Assembly (NCBI GenBank): GCA_963835495.1
Contig: CAWIFQ010000003.1
Location: forward strand, 1,736,001-1,800,000
Reading direction: 5' to 3'
From: Acaudatibacter sp963835495
Lineage (GTDB): Bacteria > Pseudomonadota > Alphaproteobacteria > Caulobacterales > Caulobacteraceae
DNA: 64,000 nucleotides
This document shows, in pieces, positions 62,574 to 64,000 of the stretch; the stretch's first letter is position 1; each line of letters opens with the position of its first letter. The notes beneath the pieces were generated by a model. The model was not told the DNA's origin. It was given only the letters and a program-made list of their open reading frames with translations, and made no database searches. The translations under genes and the position numbers were made by a program.

Positions 62574-62762
62574 CGGCGAGACGGAACGCCGCCCGGCCGC
62601 CTTTGCGCCAACCAAGCCGCCAACACCGCAATCAACGCTATGCCCCCTGCGGAGCCCGCACGGCGGATTCGTAACGTTACTGGTAGTACCCTGGCTCGCA
62701 CCCCCGCCGCCGGCCCGTGGCGCCGCTCCAGGCCCCGGGAAATGGCATGCCAGGGCCGGGGG

Positions 62763-63584
62763 TCAGGTTTCCACGAAGGCGCGTTCCAGCACGAAGTCGC
62801 CGGGCGCCGCGATCGAGCCCTCTTCGTAGCCGCGGTCGAGCAGCAGCTGCTTCAGGTCGGCGAGCACGCTGGGGCCGCCGCAGAGCATCACCCGGTCGCG
62901 GGCCTTGTCGAACGGCGGCAGGCCGATGTCGGTGAACAGCTGGCCGCTGGTGATCAGGTCGGTGATGCGGCCCTGGTGCTTGAACGGGTCGCGGGTCACC
63001 GAGGGGTAGTAGATCAGCTTGGGGGCGACGAGCTCGCCCAGGTCCGGATCGTTCGGCAGATCGTGCTCGAGGAACTTGCGGTAGGCCAGGTCGATGGTGC
63101 GGCGCACGGTGTGGGTGACGATCACCTTCTCGTAGCGCTCGTAGGTCTCGGGGTCGCGGACCAGGGAGAGGAAGGGCGCGAGGCCGGTGCCGGTGCCCAG
63201 CATGTAGAGGTTCTTGCCGGGGCGCAGGCCGTCGAGCACCAGGGTCCCGGTCGGCTTCTTGCCCACCAGCACCTCGTCGCCGACCTTCACGTGCTGCAGG
63301 CGGCTGGTCAGCGGCCCGTCCTGCACCTTGATCGAGAAGAACTCGAGCTCGTCGGCATAGTAGGGGGAGACCACGCTGTAGGCCCGCACCAGCGGCTTGC
63401 CGTCGAGCATCAGCCCCAGCATCACGAACTGCCCGCTGGCGAAGCGCAGCGCCGGGTCACGGGTGGTGCGCAGGGTGAACAGCTCGTCAGTCCAGTGCTC
63501 GACGTGGGTCACGCGCTCCACATAGAAAGCGCCAGACGCCTTCGTCGGCGCGACTGCCGTGACGGTGGTGTCGGTCATCGTCAT
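62763..63584 (-). CDS. fpr: Ferredoxin-NADP reductase
   Basis: A 273-residue FAD-dependent ferredoxin-NADP(+) reductase of the bacterial type. RAYSVVSPYYADELEFFSIKV is the FAD-binding RxYS motif. LYMLGTGTGLAPFLSLVRD is the NADP P-loop-like GTGLAP motif. VMLCGGPSVLADLK and the C-terminal VLERAFVET complete the signature. It transfers electrons between NADPH and ferredoxin or flavodoxin. An ATG two codons in is also possible. It lies 30 bases after the cysH end, consistent with supply of electrons for sulfate reduction. Confidence 0.9.
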   Translation of the reverse strand: MTMTDTTVTAVAPTKASGAFYVERVTHVEHWTDELFTLRTTRDPALRFASGQFVMLGLMLDGKPLVRAYSVVSPYYADELEFFSIKVQDGPLTSRLQHVKVGDEVLVGKKPTGTLVLDGLRPGKNLYMLGTGTGLAPFLSLVRDPETYERYEKVIVTHTVRRTIDLAYRKFLEHDLPNDPDLGELVAPKLIYYPSVTRDPFKHQGRITDLITSGQLFTDIGLPPFDKARDRVMLCGGPSVLADLKQLLLDRGYEEGSIAAPGDFVLERAFVET

Positions 63585-63614
63585 CCTTGGTGACTAGCGG
63601 GATTCGGCCCGAGT

Positions 63615-64000
63615 TCAGATATCGCCGCCGACGTACGGGGCGGCGCCGGGGGCGCGGGCGGTATGTATGCCGCATTCGGTCTTTTGCGAACCCGCCCAGC
63701 GGCCGGACCTAATGTCGCCCCCCTCCTCCACCGGGCTGGTGCAGGGCCAGCAGCCGATCGAGGGATAGCCGAACGAGACCAGCGGGTGCTCGGGCAGGTC
63801 GTGCTCGGCGATGTAGGCGTCGAGGTCGGTCTTGTTCCAGTTGGCGAGCGGGTTGAACTTCAGCTTGCCCTCGGACTCCTCGACCACCGGCAGGCGCATG
63901 CGGTCGCCGCCGTGGAAGCGCTTGCGGCCGGTCAGCCAGGCCGAGAAGCCCGACAGCGCCGCGTCGAGCGGGATCACCTTGCGGATGTGGCAGCAGGCGT
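63615..64000 (-). CDS. cysH: Phosphoadenylyl/adenylyl-sulfate reductase, C-terminal part (cut by window edge)
   Basis: The final 128 or so residues of CysH. CCHIRKVIPLDAAL near the edge and GCWPCTSPVEEG later give the Cys pairs that hold a 4Fe-4S cluster, as in APS reductases. The SQKTECGIH segment near the end carries the catalytic cysteine. The enzyme reduces APS or PAPS to sulfite. The cluster cysteines favour the APS-reducing (assimilatory plant/alpha-type) form. The start lies beyond the window. Confidence 0.9.
   Translation of the reverse strand, partial: ACCHIRKVIPLDAALSGFSAWLTGRKRFHGGDRMRLPVVEESEGKLKFNPLANWNKTDLDAYIAEHDLPEHPLVSFGYPSIGCWPCTSPVEEGGDIRSGRWAGSQKTECGIHTARAPGAAPYVGGDI

Noticed and set aside
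62435..62701. Minus-strand 88-residue frame with a hydrophobic stretch
   Set aside because: Much of it is antisense to the lipoprotein gene, it has no ribosome site that I can see, and composition fits a shadow frame.
1..64000. tRNA, rRNA, CRISPR, prophage or insertion-sequence genes
   Set aside because: Intergenic gaps were read for cloverleaf, regularly spaced repeats and transposase or integrase motifs; none was found.

Overview
The window is 64 kb of gene-dense, very GC-rich chromosome. The gene content points to an alphaproteobacterium, most likely a Caulobacterales member (Phenylobacterium/Caulobacter-like). The signs are a TadE/TadE/TadG pilus trio, a DUF6481-type basic protein, a STAS-fused MlaE, an acyl-CoA and glycolate oxidation repertoire, a bacterial crtY-crtI-crtB-crtZ-crtE carotenoid set and alphaproteobacterial REP-like palindromes. 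The genus is an inference from remembered family distributions, not from a search. I see no tRNA, rRNA, CRISPR array, transposase, integrase or prophage gene. No gene-free stretch exceeds about 300 bases.

Layout. 0-2.8 kb: end of a Flp-pilus (tad) locus. 2.9-8.6 kb: crotonase behind a long SD-containing hairpin, SWIB protein, a TIR-transmembrane protein next to an (alpha/alpha)6 glycosidase, LLM flavoenzyme, NeuD-like acetyltransferase. 8.6-8.8 kb: intergenic region with a near-consensus parS site. 8.8-18 kb: monooxygenase/SnoaL-like/phosphotransferase operon, folE, GreA/B-like factor, MFS transporter, small monooxygenase, DoxX-epimerase operon, lipoprotein. 18-22.4 kb: CocE-type hydrolase, metK, adenosine kinase. 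22.5-29 kb: MacA-like/MacB-like ABC exporter divergent from a two-component system, with a perfect 6-4-6 palindrome between them. 29-39.2 kb: TPR protein, CoA transferase, crotonase, malonyl-CoA-synthetase-like ligase, SodC, glcDEF. 39.3-43.6 kb: SRPBCC, ald, pyk, lipoprotein, ParA-like ATPase. 43.8-47.3 kb: Mla-type lipid transport operon. 47.3-51 kb: CmcJ-like oxidoreductase, SDR, GFA protein, nucleotide kinase, folD. 51-58.2 kb: carotenoid cluster in two operons, one carrying a coupled ABC-2 exporter. 58.4-64 kb: S1/P1 nuclease, GST, 3D-domain protein, cupin, NucA/NucB-like protein, lipoprotein, ferredoxin-NADP reductase and the end of cysH.

Many otherwise well-conserved genes (metK, adenosine kinase, the ABC exporter, glcE, glcF, the malonyl-CoA ligase, a GST, a phosphotransferase, a lipoprotein, a DUF6481 gene) are broken by single-base frameshifts. 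The density peaks at about 22-25 kb. Because the set includes a normally essential gene and the amino-acid sequence stays conserved in the alternate frames, consensus or assembly indels are the likeliest cause. These loci are typed as pseudogene because that is how they read here.

The most interesting leads are: the crtE-ABC-ABC-crtZ operon, in which an exporter is translationally coupled to carotenoid synthesis; the isolated parS-like site; the TIR-TM/glycosidase pair; the palindrome-controlled exporter/two-component module; the SD-containing hairpin before the first crotonase; and a cytoplasmic NucA/NucB-like protein.
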